Shown: piece after piece, positions 25,664 to 34,324 of the stretch
How the letters are laid out: each line of letters starts with the position of its first letter
Numbering within the stretch: the stretch's first letter is position 1
NCBI GenBank assembly: GCA_965242505.1
Contig: OZ251449.1
Location: forward strand, 124,001 to 188,000
Direction: 5' to 3'
Length of the DNA stretch: 64,000 bases
From: UBA2966 sp965242505
GTDB lineage: Bacteria; Pseudomonadota; Alphaproteobacteria; UBA2966
The notes under the pieces: model-generated
Database searches by the model: none
What the model saw: the letters and a program-made list of their open reading frames with translations, nothing else
Told to the model about the DNA's origin: nothing
Position numbers and translations under genes: made by a program

Positions 25664-27202
25664 TCAGACCAGGCTCGTCGGCCACGCGCGCAGGAGGTGC
25701 TCGCCGACGCCTCCGGTCAGGCGGCGCCGGTGGACGTCCAGCATGGCGGCGAGCCAGTCGCGGGTCTCGCGCGGGTCGATGACGTCCTGGGTCTCGTACA
25801 GCTCGGCGAGGTCCCAGGGCTCCGAATCGCGGGCGAGCTCGGCGACGCGCCTGTCGAACTCCTCGGGGTCGTCGTCCCGGTCGATCCCGAAGACGACGTT
25901 GACGCCGAGCTCCGGATCCATGAAGCCGAGGTCGGCGGTGGGCCAGACGGCGGTGGCGTCCGAGTTCCGCCCGCCTCCCATGTTCAGGTAGGCCTGCCCG
26001 TAGCTCTTGCGCACGATAACGGTGATCCTGGGCACGGTCATGAGGGACAGGGCGTTCATCCAGTTGATGATGCGGCCGGGCGCGCCCTTGCGCTCGCCGT
26101 CGATCCCGACCAGGAACCCCGGCGTGTCGACCAGCATGACGAGCGGCACGTTGAAGCTGTCGCACAGGACCATGAAGGCCGTCGCCTTGTTGCAGGCGTC
26201 GGCGTCGATGGCGCCGCCCTTGAACATCGGGTTGTTGGCGATGACGCCGACCGAGCGGCCGTCGAGACGGGCGAGGGACGTGACGACCGCCTTGCCGTAG
26301 CGGGCCTTCAGCTCGAACACGCTGCCGGCGTCGGCGAGGGCGGCGACGACCTTCCGCATGTCGTAGGCCCGCGCGCGTTCCTCGGGCACGAGATCGAGGA
26401 CGTCCCGCGCGGCCGCCTTCGGGGCTTCGGGCGCCGGGCGCGCGGGGGGCGGCTCGTTGCGGTGTCCGGGCAGGTACGACAGGAACGTCCTTACGGCGTC
26501 CAGCGCCTCCTCGTCCGTGTCCGCGGCGAGGTCGACGAGGCCGCTGGTCCCGGTCAGCAGCTTCCAGCCTCCGAGCTCCTCCTTGTCGACCGGCTGGTTG
26601 ACCGCCAGCGACGTGACGCGCGAGCTCGCCACGGCCATCGTGGCGCCCTTGCGCATGACGACGAAGTCCGACATGCAGGCGTACCACGTCGAGGAGCCGT
26701 AGCAGTCGCCGAGTTGCGCGGCCGCCCACGGCGTCTCGCGCAGGCGCCGGTATTCGCGGGGGTCCTGCCCGATGATGGCCCGGCCCGAGGCGCCCATGCG
26801 GTCGGGCATCCGGGCGCCCGCGGACTCGCCGATGAACACGAGCGGCATCCCGCGCCCGGTGGCGACGTCCTTGATGCGCCGGAACTTCTTCTGGTTGACG
26901 ACGGCGCTGGAGGCTCCGAGAACCGTGAAGTCGTTGGAGGCGATGGCGACGGGCCGTCCGTCGATGCGGCAGAACCCCGTCACCTTGCCGTCCGCGGGGG
27001 TTTTCTCCCGGGCTTCCGGCCGGTCCGAGCGCGCCAGCAGCCCGGACTCGGTGAAGCTGCCGGGATCCGCGAGACGATCGATGCGTTCCCGCGCGTTGAG
27101 GACGCCTTGCTCCCGGCGTTTCGCGAGCTTCTCGGGCCCGCCCATCCGCAGGGCCTTCTCGCGGCGCCTCTCGAGTTCCTTCAGGGCCTTGGCGTGAGAC
27201 AT
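25664..27202 (-). CDS. Acyl-CoA carboxylase beta subunit (carboxyltransferase)
   Basis: A 512-residue carboxyltransferase of the propionyl-/methylcrotonyl-CoA carboxylase type, with an N-terminal (NDFTVLGASSAVVNQKK, IGESAGARM) and a C-terminal (VDTPGFLVGIDGE, IVRKSYGQAYLNMGG) crotonase-like domain. It transfers CO2 from biotin to an acyl-CoA. No biotin carboxylase/carrier subunit is adjacent, so its partner must lie elsewhere. The start at 27202 opens with MSHAKALKELERRREKAL. It lies in a convergent pair with phyH and diverges from the TRAP receptor at 27449. The acyl-CoA substrate is not evident. Confidence 0.88.
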   Translation of the reverse strand: MSHAKALKELERRREKALRMGGPEKLAKRREQGVLNARERIDRLADPGSFTESGLLARSDRPEAREKTPADGKVTGFCRIDGRPVAIASNDFTVLGASSAVVNQKKFRRIKDVATGRGMPLVFIGESAGARMPDRMGASGRAIIGQDPREYRRLRETPWAAAQLGDCYGSSTWYACMSDFVVMRKGATMAVASSRVTSLAVNQPVDKEELGGWKLLTGTSGLVDLAADTDEEALDAVRTFLSYLPGHRNEPPPARPAPEAPKAAARDVLDLVPEERARAYDMRKVVAALADAGSVFELKARYGKAVVTSLARLDGRSVGVIANNPMFKGGAIDADACNKATAFMVLCDSFNVPLVMLVDTPGFLVGIDGERKGAPGRIINWMNALSLMTVPRITVIVRKSYGQAYLNMGGGRNSDATAVWPTADLGFMDPELGVNVVFGIDRDDDPEEFDRRVAELARDSEPWDLAELYETQDVIDPRETRDWLAAMLDVHRRRLTGGVGEHLLRAWPTSLV

Positions 27203-27357
27203 GGTCGTCGGGCGTCTTTCCCTCGTTCCCGCGCCCGAATCGGGGCGAATCGGGGCGGCTTGTCAAATCCGCGTCGTCGGAGCGCCGTTCGGAGCCGTTG
27301 GCGCGCCCTTCCTGATGCATGCCTTCCGTCCCGGATGCCCTGAACGAGGACGAGCGG

Positions 27358-27386
27358 TTGTCGGGGGGGGGGCGGCGGTGTACAAA
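27358..27386 (+). promoter_or_regulatory. Candidate promoter with a 10-G run in its spacer, before the orphan dctP
   Basis: TTGTCG (27358-27363) and TACAAA (27381-27386) are spaced by 17 bp, and a run of ten G (27363-27372) fills much of the spacer. It lies 62 bp before the start codon. The -10 and -35 each match the consensus at 4 of 6 positions. Slippage of the G run would alter spacer length. Confidence 0.4.
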
Positions 27387-27448
27387 TCTCCGGAACGAAC
27401 CCGTTCCCCGGCTTTCGGGCGCGGAGTTTTCCCACGGGAGGATAAGTC

Positions 27449-28492
27449 ATGCATGTGTATTCACGGTTTCTGGCGGCCGCGGCCATGGCGGCGGTCGTCG
27501 TTGTCGGCGCCGGTTCCGCCGACGCTCAGAAGCTGCTCAAGTTCGGCAGCGTGGATCGTCCGGGGATGCCGGTCGGAGACGCCATCGAAGAGGGTCTGAT
27601 ACCGGTCACGGCGAAGGTCTCGGGCGGCAAGGTCGTCGTCGAGGGACACTACCGCGGATCGATCTGCGGCGAGCAGAAATGCGGGGAACAGGCGAATCAG
27701 GGCCTGATCGCGTTGTGGCGCAGTTCGACGAACAATTTCGGGAACTTCGACACGTCGCTGTCGATCTTCGACCTGCCGTACCTGTTCAAGGATCTCGAAT
27801 GGGGCGACAGGCTCTCGTCGGGCTGGCTCGGAATGGCGCAGCGCGCGGAGGCGGACAAGGGCAGCGGCCACAAGGTCCTGAGCGTATTCGGAACGGGCGG
27901 GTTCCGACATTTCGGCAACACCAAGAAGTCGGTTCACGTCCCCTCCGATCTGAAGGGCCTCAAGGTTCGGGTGACCAAGAGCCCGGTGGAATTCCTCCTG
28001 TTCCAGGCGTGGGGGGGAACGCCGGTGCCGTATGACTGGTTGCAGACCTATCAGGGCCTCCAGACGGGCGTCGTCGAGGGCCTGTACGTTCCGGTTCCCT
28101 TCCAGTACCTCTTCAAGATGCACGAGGTCGCCAAGTACTACACGGAGACCGGCGGCATCTGGTCCGGCGCCCACCTCTCCATGGACATGACGCAATACGA
28201 TGCGCTGAGCGACGACGAGAGGACGGCGCTTCTCGAAGGCGTCAGGACGTTCGACGAGATCGCGCGCACCCGCGACTTCGAATGGGTCGTGTCGGAAACG
28301 AACAAGCTCAAGGAAGCGATCGAGGAGTGGTACAAGCCCACCGAAGACGAAATGGCGCTTTGGCGCGCCGGCGCCGTCAAGGCGTGGGTGGAGGCGAAAG
28401 GCGCCTACGACGGCGAGCGGGCGGAGAAAGCCCTGGCGGAACAGGGGCTGACCGGCTTCATCGCTTCCCTGAAGAAGGCCGGCGCGATTTAG
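27449..28492 (+). CDS. Orphan TRAP transporter solute-binding protein (DctP family)
   Basis: A 347-residue periplasmic TRAP receptor with a cleavable Sec signal (FLAAAAMAAVVVVGAGSADAQ). Family features: LSIFDLPYLFKDLE, the LKGLKVRVTKSPVEFLLFQAWGG motif that contains the conserved Arg for carboxylate binding, and TYQGLQTGVVEGLYVP. A GGGAGGATAAG ribosome site precedes the ATG. It is not followed by dctQ/dctM genes, so it must use permeases encoded elsewhere (possibly those at 8.4-10.3 kb) or act as an orphan receptor. It contains two Cys (CGEQKCGEQ) close together, unusual for the family. Confidence 0.9.
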   Translation: MHVYSRFLAAAAMAAVVVVGAGSADAQKLLKFGSVDRPGMPVGDAIEEGLIPVTAKVSGGKVVVEGHYRGSICGEQKCGEQANQGLIALWRSSTNNFGNFDTSLSIFDLPYLFKDLEWGDRLSSGWLGMAQRAEADKGSGHKVLSVFGTGGFRHFGNTKKSVHVPSDLKGLKVRVTKSPVEFLLFQAWGGTPVPYDWLQTYQGLQTGVVEGLYVPVPFQYLFKMHEVAKYYTETGGIWSGAHLSMDMTQYDALSDDERTALLEGVRTFDEIARTRDFEWVVSETNKLKEAIEEWYKPTEDEMALWRAGAVKAWVEAKGAYDGERAEKALAEQGLTGFIASLKKAGAI

Positions 28493-28578
28493 CCGGCGTT
28501 TCTCGTACTGCTCGTCCGCGAGCTTCATCCGGCGACGGGGGCGCCGGAGGGTCCGTTCGCGCTCCTCTTCCTTGGCGC

Positions 28579-28705
28579 GACCCCCCTCCCGACCTCCCCC
28601 CTGTCAGGGAGGAGGAGCGTGAATGGTTTCCTCCCGCCCTCTTCTTCTCCCTCCCCCTTGCAGGGGGAGGGTCGGGGTGGGGGTCGCGCCGGGGGGAAGG
28701 AGCGC
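28579..28705. repeat. Dispersed A+B hairpin repeat between dctP and tRNA-Gln
   Basis: A hairpin at about 28593-28616 (one arm shortened), B hairpin at about 28650-28680, trailing GGAGCGCGAGC. It lies behind the stop of dctP and behind the 3' end of the convergent tRNA gene. Confidence 0.85.
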
Positions 28706-28726
28706 GAGCCCATCGCGCCGCGGCCA

Positions 28727-28800
28727 TGGCTGGGGGAGAGGGACTCGAACCCCCACCGGCAGGGCCAGAACCTGCTGTCCTACCATTAGACGATCCCCCA
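28727..28800 (-). tRNA. tRNA-Gln (CTG anticodon)
   Basis: Read on the minus strand: acceptor TGGGGGA pairs with TCCCCCA, discriminator G and an encoded CCA end (28727-28729). The anticodon stem GCAGG/CCTGC encloses TTCTGGC, giving anticodon CUG. The T-arm GGTTCGAGTCC is canonical. Confidence 0.95.
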
Positions 28801-28936
28801 GCAGGGCCGCCGCGAGCGGCCGGGCCCTGGAGGCCCGGAACATAGGAACCGGCCCGGAGGCTGTCAACGGCGACCGCCGTCGGGCATAAGTCCGGCGCGC
28901 GGCGCGGTCGCGTCGCGGGCAGGGGAGTTGGCGGAC

Positions 28937-29626
28937 ATGGGAACACCGGGGGGGCCGACTGCGAAACGGGGCAGGCTCCGGGTCGAGACCGCCCGCGGCC
29001 GCACGGCGTCGTCGACGCGATGGCTGTCGCGGCAACTGAACGACGCCTACGTCGCGCGGGCGAAGAAGGCCGGATACAGATCGCGCGCGGCGTTCAAGCT
29101 GGCCGAGCTCGACGACCGGTTCGGGTTTCTCGGGGCGGGAGCGCGGGTCGTCGATCTCGGCGCGGCGCCGGGCGGCTGGACGCAGGTGGCGGTCGAGCGC
29201 GCGGGACGCGGCAACGTGATCGCCGTCGACGCGTCGCCCATGGAGCCGGTGGCCGGCGCCGCGATCGTCCGCGCCGACGTCCTCGACGGGGACGCCGTCG
29301 AGACGATCCTTCGGGCGTCGGCGCGCGGCGTCGACGTCGTGTTGTCCGACATGGCGCCGGCGTCGACCGGCCACCGGTCCACCGATCACCTGCGGACCGT
29401 GGCGCTGGCGGAGGCGGCGTTCGACGTCGCGCGCCGGGTCCTGCGCCCCCGCGGCGCGTTCGTCGCCAAAGTGCGCCAGGGGGGCGCCGAACGGGAGCTG
29501 CTCGCCGCGATGAAGGCGGCGTTCCGGACGGTCAGGCGCGCGAAGCCCGGCGCGAGCCGGCGCGAATCTCCCGAAACCTACGTCGTCGCGATGGATTTCA
29601 GGGGGTCCGGCCCCGACGTCCGATAG
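28937..29626 (+). CDS. rlmE: 23S rRNA 2'-O-methyltransferase RlmE (FtsJ)
   Basis: A 229-residue SAM-dependent methyltransferase that methylates U2552 of 23S rRNA at the 2'-OH during 50S assembly. Seen: the basic N-terminus, RSRAAFKL with the first catalytic Lys, the SAM loop VVDLGAAPGGW, catalytic Asp in VLSDMAP, second Lys in FVAKVRQGG and the closing SPETYVVA with the catalytic Glu, i.e. a complete K-D-K-E set. ATG at 28937 is chosen over a TTG at 28928 because an AGGGGAG site has proper spacing only to the ATG. Confidence 0.95.
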   Translation: MGTPGGPTAKRGRLRVETARGRTASSTRWLSRQLNDAYVARAKKAGYRSRAAFKLAELDDRFGFLGAGARVVDLGAAPGGWTQVAVERAGRGNVIAVDASPMEPVAGAAIVRADVLDGDAVETILRASARGVDVVLSDMAPASTGHRSTDHLRTVALAEAAFDVARRVLRPRGAFVAKVRQGGAERELLAAMKAAFRTVRRAKPGASRRESPETYVVAMDFRGSGPDVR

Positions 29627-29649
29627 CCCGATCCGGACCCTCGCGGTCC

Positions 29650-29790
29650 GCCCCCCTCCCGACCTCCCCCCTGTCAGGGAGGAGGAGTATCAATGGCCCC
29701 TCCGTCCTCCTTTTCTCCCTCTCCCTGGCAGGGGGAGGGTCGGGGTGGGGGTCGCGCCAGGCGGGAGGAGCGCGAACGGACCCTGCGGCG
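29650..29790. repeat. Dispersed A+B hairpin repeat behind rlmE
   Basis: A hairpin at about 29661-29686 and B hairpin at about 29725-29758, trailing GGAGCGCGAACGGACC. It begins 23 bp after the rlmE stop codon. Confidence 0.85.
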
Positions 29791-29803
29791 GCGGCGTCGG
29801 CGA

Positions 29804-30229
29804 TTGGAGCTCCGGGAAGGCGGATGCTACCATGCGCCGCGTCGGTCGCCGCCCGTCCGGGGCGCGTGTCGTCGGGGGCTCGTCATCAAGAGCGCGAAAG
29901 CCCAGATCGTCTTCGCCTGGGGGTTCGTCGGGGTCGCGTGGCTGGCGTGCGGGCTTCACGTCTTCTCCAGGTATCCCGAGGTCCCCGTCGACTCGCTCGC
30001 GGGACTGCGGTTCTTCACCGTCGACACGGTCCTCGCGGTGTTCGCGCTGGGCGGGGCGCACTACGTCCTGCAACTGGGATTGATGAAGGTCCTCGACCGG
30101 ATCGACATCGACCCCGGGAACAAGTCCTCGATGATGCGCCTGAACCGCGCCGGTCTCCTGATGATCTTTCTCGAGGTCGTGGTCATCTACCAGGCGGCGC
30201 ATTACACGTTCCGGACCTTCGTTCTGTGA
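29804..30229 (+). CDS. Small membrane protein of unknown function, start uncertain
   Basis: The conserved-looking part runs from about 29889 to the stop (KSAKAQIVFAWGFVGVAWLACG ... shortened here) and holds three hydrophobic segments, near 29907-29960, 30024-30085 and 30160-30200. Charged segments (DRIDIDPGNKSSMMR) lie between the second and third. No ATG lies in frame between the repeat and this part; a TTG at 29804 is the nearest reasonable start, otherwise the frame reaches back to an ATG inside the repeat (29693). I do not recognise the family. It precedes guaB by 92 bp on the same strand. Confidence 0.55.
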   Translation: MELREGGCYHAPRRSPPVRGACRRGLVIKSAKAQIVFAWGFVGVAWLACGLHVFSRYPEVPVDSLAGLRFFTVDTVLAVFALGGAHYVLQLGLMKVLDRIDIDPGNKSSMMRLNRAGLLMIFLEVVVIYQAAHYTFRTFVL

Positions 30230-30321
30230 GGCGCGCGGTCCGCGGGGCGCCCGCGCCCGTTTCCGCTATTCTGGCGCCCGCCGGCGTGGCATGGTGCGCG
30301 CCGCCGCATCGGGGAGGCGAG

Positions 30322-31782
30322 ATGGAGATATCGGAATCGCTCACGTTCGACGACGTTCTCCTCGAGCCGAGATACTCCGCGGTCCTGCCCGCCGAAGTCG
30401 ATACCCGAACGCGCCTCACCCGCGAGATAAGGCTGAACGTCCCGCTCGTGTCGGCCGCCATGGACACGGTGACCGAGAGCGCGCTCGCCATCGCCATGGC
30501 GCAGGCCGGCGGCATCGGCGTGATCCATCGCAACCTGCCCGTGGAGGACCAGGCCGACGAGGTTCGCGCGGTCAAGAAGTTCGTGTCGGGGATGGTCGTC
30601 GATCCGGTCACCATCGGCCCGGAGCAGCCGCTCGCCGATGCGCTGGAGTCGATGCGGCGGCATCGGATCTCGGGCATCCCCGTGGTCGACGGCGAGGCCG
30701 GGCGCCTCGTCGGCATCCTGACCAACCGCGACGTGCGCTTCGCCACCGACGACCGGCAACCCGTCAAGGACCTGATGACGCGGGAGCTGATCACCGTCCG
30801 GGAGGGGGTCGACAGCGAGGAGGCCAAGCGTCTGCTGCACCGGCACCGGATCGAGAAGCTGCTGGTGGTCGACGACGACGGCCGTTGCGCCGGCCTCGTC
30901 ACCGTCAAGGACATCGAGAAGGCGGAGCTCCACCCCGACGCCAGCAAGGACGAACAGGGCCGGTTGCGCGTCGCCGCCGCGACCGGCGTCGGCGAGAAGG
31001 GCGTGGCGCGCGCCGAAGCGCTGGTGGACGCCGAGGTCGACGTCGTCGTGGTGGATACCGCGCACGGCCACTCCAGGCGCGTGATCGACGCGGTGGGACG
31101 GGTCAAGAAGCTCGGCAACTACGCGCAGGTCGTGGCCGGCAACGTCGCCACGGCGGAGGCCGCCAGGGCGTTGATCGACGCCGGGGCGGACGCCGTGAAG
31201 GTCGGCATCGGGCCGGGTTCCATCTGCACCACGAGGATGGTGGCGGGCGTCGGCGTGCCCCAGCTCACCGCGGTCATGGAAACGTCCGCGGAGTGCCATC
31301 GCCACGGCGTGCCGGCGATCTCGGACGGCGGCGTCAAGTATGCGGGAGACGTCGTGAAGGCCGTCGCCGCCGGCGCCGACGCCGTGATGATCGGTTCTCT
31401 GCTGGCGGGCACCGACGAATCGCCCGGCGAGGTGTTCTTCTACCAGGGCCGGTCCTACAAGTCCTATCGGGGAATGGGGTCCGCCGGGGCCATGGCCCAG
31501 GGATCGGCGGACCGCTATTTCCAGGAGCACGTGGGCCTGCTCGCGCGGTACGTCCCGGAGGGGGTGGAAGGGCAGGTGCCCTACAAGGGACCGCTGAACG
31601 GCGTCCTGCATCAGCTGGTCGGCGGCCTGCGGGCGGGCATGGGATACCAGGGCGCGGCGGACGTCGCCGGGCTTCAGCGCGAGCCCCGGTTCCGGAGGAT
31701 ATCCAACGCGGGGCTCCGCGAGAGCCACGTCCACGACGTCCTCATCACGCGGGAGTCGCCCAACTACCCGCACCCCGAATAG
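30322..31782 (+). CDS. guaB: IMP dehydrogenase
   Basis: A 486-residue IMP dehydrogenase, which oxidises IMP to XMP with NAD in the first committed step of GMP synthesis. Seen: the N-terminal ESLTFDDVLLEPRYS, two CBS domains inserted at about residues 95-210 (MRRHRISGIPVVDGE and LHRHRIEKLLVVDDD), the catalytic loop GPGSICTTRMVAGVG with the active Cys, and the flap region YRGMGSAGAM. GGGGAGG precedes the ATG at 30322. It is followed by guaA 63 bp downstream, giving a guanine biosynthesis pair. Confidence 0.98.
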   Translation: MEISESLTFDDVLLEPRYSAVLPAEVDTRTRLTREIRLNVPLVSAAMDTVTESALAIAMAQAGGIGVIHRNLPVEDQADEVRAVKKFVSGMVVDPVTIGPEQPLADALESMRRHRISGIPVVDGEAGRLVGILTNRDVRFATDDRQPVKDLMTRELITVREGVDSEEAKRLLHRHRIEKLLVVDDDGRCAGLVTVKDIEKAELHPDASKDEQGRLRVAAATGVGEKGVARAEALVDAEVDVVVVDTAHGHSRRVIDAVGRVKKLGNYAQVVAGNVATAEAARALIDAGADAVKVGIGPGSICTTRMVAGVGVPQLTAVMETSAECHRHGVPAISDGGVKYAGDVVKAVAAGADAVMIGSLLAGTDESPGEVFFYQGRSYKSYRGMGSAGAMAQGSADRYFQEHVGLLARYVPEGVEGQVPYKGPLNGVLHQLVGGLRAGMGYQGAADVAGLQREPRFRRISNAGLRESHVHDVLITRESPNYPHPE

Positions 31783-31845
31783 GAACCGCGGCCCGGGCGG
31801 CCGCCGCCACTGGACTCCCCGGAGGCCGGAACGTACGTTCGGGCG

Positions 31846-33393
31846 ATGACCGACGGCGTGCTCATCATCGATTTCGGTTCCCAGGTCACGCAACTCATCG
31901 CCCGCCGGATCCGCGAGAACGGCGTCTATTGCGAGATCGTTCCCTTCGACGGATCGGAAGCCGCGCTGAGGCGGTTCGACCCCCGGGGCATCGTCCTCTC
32001 GGGCGGCCCGGCCTCCGTGTCGCGGGCGGATACGCCGCGGGCGCCCGAACTGACGTTCGAGCTCGGCGTCCCGGTCCTCGGCATCTGCTACGGCGAGCAG
32101 ACCATGGTCGCCCAGCTCGGCGGCGAGGTGGAGACCGCCGCCCGGCGCGAGTTCGGGCGCGCGTCCATCGAGGTCACGGACGGCTGCGGCCTGTTCGACG
32201 GGCTGTGGGCGCCCGGCGACCGGGAACAGGTGTGGATGAGCCACGGCGACCGGGTGGTCCGGCTGCCGGAAGGGTTCCGCTCCGTCGCCGTCAGCGACGG
32301 GACCGGGTTCGCCGCCATCGCCGACGACGAGCGCCGCTACTACGGCGTCCAGTTCCATCCGGAAGTCGTCCACACCCCCCGGGGCGGCGCGCTCCTGCGC
32401 AACTTCACCCACCGGGTGGCGGGCTGCGCGGGCGGCTGGAGCATGGCGGCGTTCCGCGAGGCGGCCGTCGCCGGCATCCGCGACCGGGTGGGCGAGGGGC
32501 GCGTCGTCTGCGGCCTGTCGGGCGGCGTCGATTCGGCGGTGGCCGCCGTCCTTCTGCGCGAGGCGGTCGGCGACCGGCTCACGTGCATCTTCGTCGACAC
32601 GGGCCTGTTGCGCGCCGGCGAGGCGGCGGAGGTGGAGCGGGTGTTCCGCGGCCACTTCGACGTCCCGCTCGTCGTCCGCGACGCCTCCGCCGATTTCCTG
32701 CGGGCGCTGCGGGGAGTCGTCGATCCCGAGGACAAGCGGAAGGTCGTCGGCGGCGCGTTCGTCGACGTCTTCGAAGCCGAGGCCAGGCGGATCGACGGCG
32801 TCGGGTTCCTGGCGCAGGGAACGCTGTACCCGGACGTGATCGAATCCGCCCCTCCGGCGGGCGGTCCGAGCGCGACGATCAAGTCCCACCACAACGTGGG
32901 CGGACTCCCCGAGCGCATGAACCTGAAGGTCGTGGAACCCCTCCGCGAGCTGTTCAAGGACGAAGCGCGGGCGCTGGGGCGGGAGCTGGGACTCCCCGAG
33001 AGCGTTCTCGGGCGCCATCCCTTTCCCGGGCCGGGGCTGGCCATACGCCTGCCCGGGGAGGTGACGCCCGGGAAGCTGGACGTCCTGCGCCGGGCCGACG
33101 GGATCTATCTGGAGGAGATCCGGCGCGCCGGACTCTACGACGACGTCTGGCAGGCCTTCGCCGTGCTGCTGCCGGTGCGGACCGTCGGCGTGATGGGCGA
33201 CGAGCGCACCTACGAACACGTCTGCGCCCTCCGCGCCGTGACCTCCACGGACGGAATGACCGCGGACTACTATCCCTTCGACATGGCGTTCATCGGCAAC
33301 GTGGCCACCCGGATCGTCAACGAGGTGAAGGGCATCAACCGCGTCGTCTACGACGTCACCTCGAAACCGCCCGGCACCATAGAGTGGGAGTAG
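31846..33393 (+). CDS. guaA: GMP synthase (glutamine-hydrolysing)
   Basis: A 515-residue GMP synthetase that aminates XMP to GMP using glutamine and ATP. The N-terminal class I glutamine amidotransferase has the triad Cys in GICYGEQ, His and Glu in QFHPEV. The ATP-pyrophosphatase domain starts with the P-loop CGLSGGVDSAVAA, and the C-terminal dimerisation domain ends with the classical NRVVYDVTSKPPGTIEWE. Full length. It follows guaB; the two probably share a transcript. Confidence 0.98.
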   Translation: MTDGVLIIDFGSQVTQLIARRIRENGVYCEIVPFDGSEAALRRFDPRGIVLSGGPASVSRADTPRAPELTFELGVPVLGICYGEQTMVAQLGGEVETAARREFGRASIEVTDGCGLFDGLWAPGDREQVWMSHGDRVVRLPEGFRSVAVSDGTGFAAIADDERRYYGVQFHPEVVHTPRGGALLRNFTHRVAGCAGGWSMAAFREAAVAGIRDRVGEGRVVCGLSGGVDSAVAAVLLREAVGDRLTCIFVDTGLLRAGEAAEVERVFRGHFDVPLVVRDASADFLRALRGVVDPEDKRKVVGGAFVDVFEAEARRIDGVGFLAQGTLYPDVIESAPPAGGPSATIKSHHNVGGLPERMNLKVVEPLRELFKDEARALGRELGLPESVLGRHPFPGPGLAIRLPGEVTPGKLDVLRRADGIYLEEIRRAGLYDDVWQAFAVLLPVRTVGVMGDERTYEHVCALRAVTSTDGMTADYYPFDMAFIGNVATRIVNEVKGINRVVYDVTSKPPGTIEWE

Positions 33394-33437
33394 CCGCCGG
33401 CCCGCGCCGGCGCGAACCGCACGGAGGAAACGGAGAC

Positions 33438-34316
33438 ATGAATCGGGAAACGGTCGGCTTCATCGGCCTCGGCAATCTGGGCAAGGCGATCGCCGACAAC
33501 ATCGCCGCGGGCGGCTTCGAGATGGCGGTCTTCGACGTCGCCGGGGCCGCGAAGCTCGCGCCCGAGGGCGCGTACGCCGCCGCGTCCGCGGCCGAGGCGG
33601 CGGAACGCTCCAGCCTCGTGTTCCTGTGCCTGCCGACCATCGCTTCGGTCGAGGCGGTGGTCGCGGAGATCTGCGGCGCCGCCGCGCCGGACGGTCTCGT
33701 CGTCGTCAATACGTCGACGGCGAGCCCGCGGTGCGCCGTCGCCGCCCACGCGCGGCTGGGCGGGAAGGGCATCGGCTATGCGGACGCGACCGTCTCCGGG
33801 ACCCCGCCGCGCACGCGGGCGGCGCAGGCCCGCCTGATGTTCTCGGGCGAGCCCGAGCACCTGCGGCGGTTGACGCCCGTGTTCGAGACCTTCAGCGAAA
33901 AGGTCTTCGATCTCGGTTCCGAGGTGGGGAACGGCCAGCGCATGAAGCTCGTCAACAACTGCCTGGTCCACGCGGCGCTGGCGGTTTCCAGCGAGGCCCT
34001 GGCCTGGGGCGAGAAAGGCGGCCTGAGCATGAAAACGATGCTGGAGGTCCTGGAGGAGACGTCCGGGCGCAACATCGCGACCGACCACTACTTTCCGCGG
34101 GCCGTGTTGACGGGAACCTACGATACCGGCGCGACGATCGGCATCGCGCGGAAGGACATCGAGACCTTCGTCGAGGAGGCGAGGGCCGACGGGCGCCGGG
34201 TCGCGGTGGCGGACTCCGTCTGCCGGTCGATGAAGGAGCTCCACGAGGCGGCCCCCGGCGTGGACCAGGTCATGATGTACCCCTTCACGCGGGACGACGG
34301 GAAGATCCCGGAGTAG
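33438..34316 (+). CDS. NAD-dependent beta-hydroxyacid dehydrogenase (3-hydroxyisobutyrate dehydrogenase family)
   Basis: A 292-residue member of the 3-hydroxyisobutyrate/tartronate semialdehyde reductase family. Seen: the Rossmann loop VGFIGLGNLGKAIADNI, the substrate-binding motif where DAPVSGG is usual but here reads DATVSGTPPR, the helix with the catalytic Lys in GQRMKLVNNCLV, and KDIETFVEEA in the C-terminal domain. The altered DAxVSG motif suggests a different substrate from 3-hydroxyisobutyrate. A GGAG site lies before the ATG. It follows guaA by 44 bp and is followed by the large repeat array. Confidence 0.87.
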   Translation: MNRETVGFIGLGNLGKAIADNIAAGGFEMAVFDVAGAAKLAPEGAYAAASAAEAAERSSLVFLCLPTIASVEAVVAEICGAAAPDGLVVVNTSTASPRCAVAAHARLGGKGIGYADATVSGTPPRTRAAQARLMFSGEPEHLRRLTPVFETFSEKVFDLGSEVGNGQRMKLVNNCLVHAALAVSSEALAWGEKGGLSMKTMLEVLEETSGRNIATDHYFPRAVLTGTYDTGATIGIARKDIETFVEEARADGRRVAVADSVCRSMKELHEAAPGVDQVMMYPFTRDDGKIPE

Positions 34317-34324
34317 GGCGACCG

